DNA from: Prevotella sp.
GTDB lineage: Bacteria; Bacteroidota; Bacteroidia; Bacteroidales; Dysgonomonadaceae
Direction: 5' to 3'
Assembly (NCBI GenBank): GCA_031285625.1
Contig: JAITVV010000080.1
Coordinates: forward strand, 1-64,000
DNA length: 64,000 bases
Below are positions 63,057 to 64,000 of the stretch, in pieces. A program made the translations under genes and the position numbers. Position 1 is the first letter of the stretch; each line of letters starts with the position of its first letter. Below the pieces are notes generated by a model, which made no database searches, was not told the DNA's origin, and worked only from the letters and a program-made list of their open reading frames with translations.

Positions 63057-63890
63057 ATGAAAATAGCAGTTCTTATACGTGTATATGACCGGATTGAAGA
63101 TTTGAAATATAACCTTCAGATCATATCAGATACATGGAAGGAAAATGATTATTATATTATTGTTGTAAGCAATGGAAGGAGCAACGGCTTCGAGGTCTTA
63201 CCGGAATCATTACCTTTTATCGATAAGTTTATCGTCTTGGAGCAGAATGCAGGACATCGTAAAGGTAACTCCCAGTTGCTGATGGAAGGTATTAAGGCTA
63301 TTCCTGCTGATTGTGCTTTTACACTGATACTCGAAGCTGATACTTGGATGTATGGTGATACCATTATATCTAAGTATACAAGCCTCCTGAAGAACTCCAA
63401 AGCTGTATGGGCCAGTGCAGACTGGTACGATAAATATTACGCATTAGCAACAGATTTTGCAATCGTAAAAACAGATTATATCAGACTAAATCCGGGTATA
63501 TTCGATTTTGAACTTTTCCCTGAATGCCATATAACTAATTTTTTAAGAGATACTAATGCGGATTTTATATGGATAACGGAGAATATGCCGGTGCATGTAC
63601 CTAGTTATGTAAATTATAAATATCCATATGTACCGAATATAAAAGAAGGCCGTTTTTATGTTTTTCCAAAATCGAAAACGGTTACACATCATATCGAATT
63701 TCTAAAAGGAGGTATGTATCAAAAGAAGGGTTATTTCAATATAATAGCCAATTGTGATTATTTCTCTAATATCAAGACTGGTAATAAAGGATGGAACCGG
63801 TTTAAGATGAGGTTTTGGACTGGATTGACGAAGCTTTTTATTAAGAGGAGCTGGTATAGTAAGAAGACATATAAAGATATTGAAGAATAG
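63057..63890 (+). CDS. Putative glycosyltransferase, GT2-like
   Basis: This 277-residue protein starts KIAVLIRVYDRIEDLKYNLQ, continues with VVSNGRSNG, and has LILEADTWMYGD near residue 100, a divergent form of the GT-A metal-binding motif. A basic C-terminal tail (LTKLFIKRSWYSKKTYKD) could contact the membrane. The fold call is reasonable, but the activity and sugar are not determinable. It follows hddA by six bases and precedes the acyltransferase at the window edge. Confidence 0.7.
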   Translation: MKIAVLIRVYDRIEDLKYNLQIISDTWKENDYYIIVVSNGRSNGFEVLPESLPFIDKFIVLEQNAGHRKGNSQLLMEGIKAIPADCAFTLILEADTWMYGDTIISKYTSLLKNSKAVWASADWYDKYYALATDFAIVKTDYIRLNPGIFDFELFPECHITNFLRDTNADFIWITENMPVHVPSYVNYKYPYVPNIKEGRFYVFPKSKTVTHHIEFLKGGMYQKKGYFNIIANCDYFSNIKTGNKGWNRFKMRFWTGLTKLFIKRSWYSKKTYKDIEE

Positions 63891-63898
63891 TTTGAATT

Positions 63899-64000
63899 AT
63901 GATATTCTCATCATATAGTTTTATTTTTATCTATTTACCTATTGTGCTTTTGTTATACTTTGGTATGGCAAGGTATGTAAGCCGGAGATTTCAGCAGATT
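63899..64000 (+). CDS. MBOAT-family O-acyltransferase, N-terminal fragment
   Basis: The last 34 codons before the window edge read MIFSSYSFIFIYLPIVLLLYFG and onward. This closely fits the N-terminus of AlgI/DltB-like membrane-bound O-acyltransferases, a hydrophobic start with FIFIYLPIVLL. Such enzymes acetylate or acylate surface polysaccharides. The gene starts eight bases after the preceding stop codon, so it belongs to the same cluster. Only the first helix is visible. Confidence 0.65.
   Translation, partial: MIFSSYSFIFIYLPIVLLLYFGMARYVSRRFQQI

Noticed and set aside
1-64000. CRISPR arrays, tRNA or rRNA genes, prophage
   Set aside because: No regularly spaced repeats, cloverleaf-like sequence, rRNA stretches, integrase or phage structural genes were seen.

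Overview
The window is a chromosomal segment of a Bacteroidota bacterium, most likely order Bacteroidales. The evidence is the low GC content, the many -7 boxes of the form TAnnTTTG (two with a TTTG about 20 bases upstream), Cys-anchored lipoproteins with acidic residues after the Cys, TonB-dependent receptors with a carboxypeptidase-regulatory domain, a type III glutamine synthetase, and Bacteroidota-typical families (DUF2023, DUF4374, DUF5723). A relative of Dysgonomonas or Parabacteroides is plausible, but genus level is a guess. I see no rRNA, tRNA, CRISPR array, prophage or transposase gene.

Layout. 0.1-4.5 kb: nicotinate phosphoribosyltransferase (first copy), pyridoxamine phosphate oxidase, a flavodoxin/DUF2023 pair, ribosomal proteins L21-L27 and a lipoprotein. 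4.7-11.1 kb: asparagine synthetase, then dapF-dapL-glnN. 11.1-15.3 kb: a GNAT acetyltransferase and a probable siderophore/iron-uptake pair (DUF4374 lipoprotein and TonB-dependent receptor). 15.6-21.6 kb: gltB-gltD. 21.7-27.3 kb: a lipoprotein, two tandem NlpC/P60 hydrolases, methylglyoxal synthase, a YigZ/IMPACT protein, a bile-salt-hydrolase-like enzyme and a decayed gene. 27.4-31.4 kb: clpC and gdhA. 31.6-36.7 kb: rfbB, an acidic membrane protein, murB, murA and a DUF6891-like protein. 36.8-43.3 kb: a secreted protein, the second nicotinate phosphoribosyltransferase, DUF1015, and serC-serA. 43.3-54.0 kb: a DUF5723 barrel with a lipoprotein, a MarR-controlled tripartite efflux operon, a Dna2-like nuclease-helicase and a lipoprotein. 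54.1-57.3 kb: a TPP riboswitch with a thiamine-type TonB receptor and a PnuC/PnuT transporter. 57.3 kb to the end: a surface-polysaccharide cluster with a GDP-D-glycero-D-manno-heptose pathway, cut by the window edge inside an MBOAT acyltransferase.

How the genes work together. Four systems for ammonium and amide nitrogen (asparagine synthetase, GSIII, GOGAT, NADP-type GDH) lie within about 27 kb, next to two late steps of the meso-diaminopimelate route and not far from murA/murB, so nitrogen assimilation and peptidoglycan precursor supply are neighbours. Cofactor salvage recurs: NAD by two pncB copies, PLP by pdxH, thiamine by the riboswitch operon. The 3' cluster would supply activated heptose for a surface glycan.

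Most of the window is core genome. I did not find a clearly new multi-gene system. The points most worth a second look are the Asp-for-Cys MurA, two adjacent perfect palindromes at the MarR promoter, the divergent HAD phosphatase in the heptose cluster, the two near-identical pncB genes, the decayed gene before clpC, the ten-G run inside serC, and the unassigned acidic membrane protein before murB.
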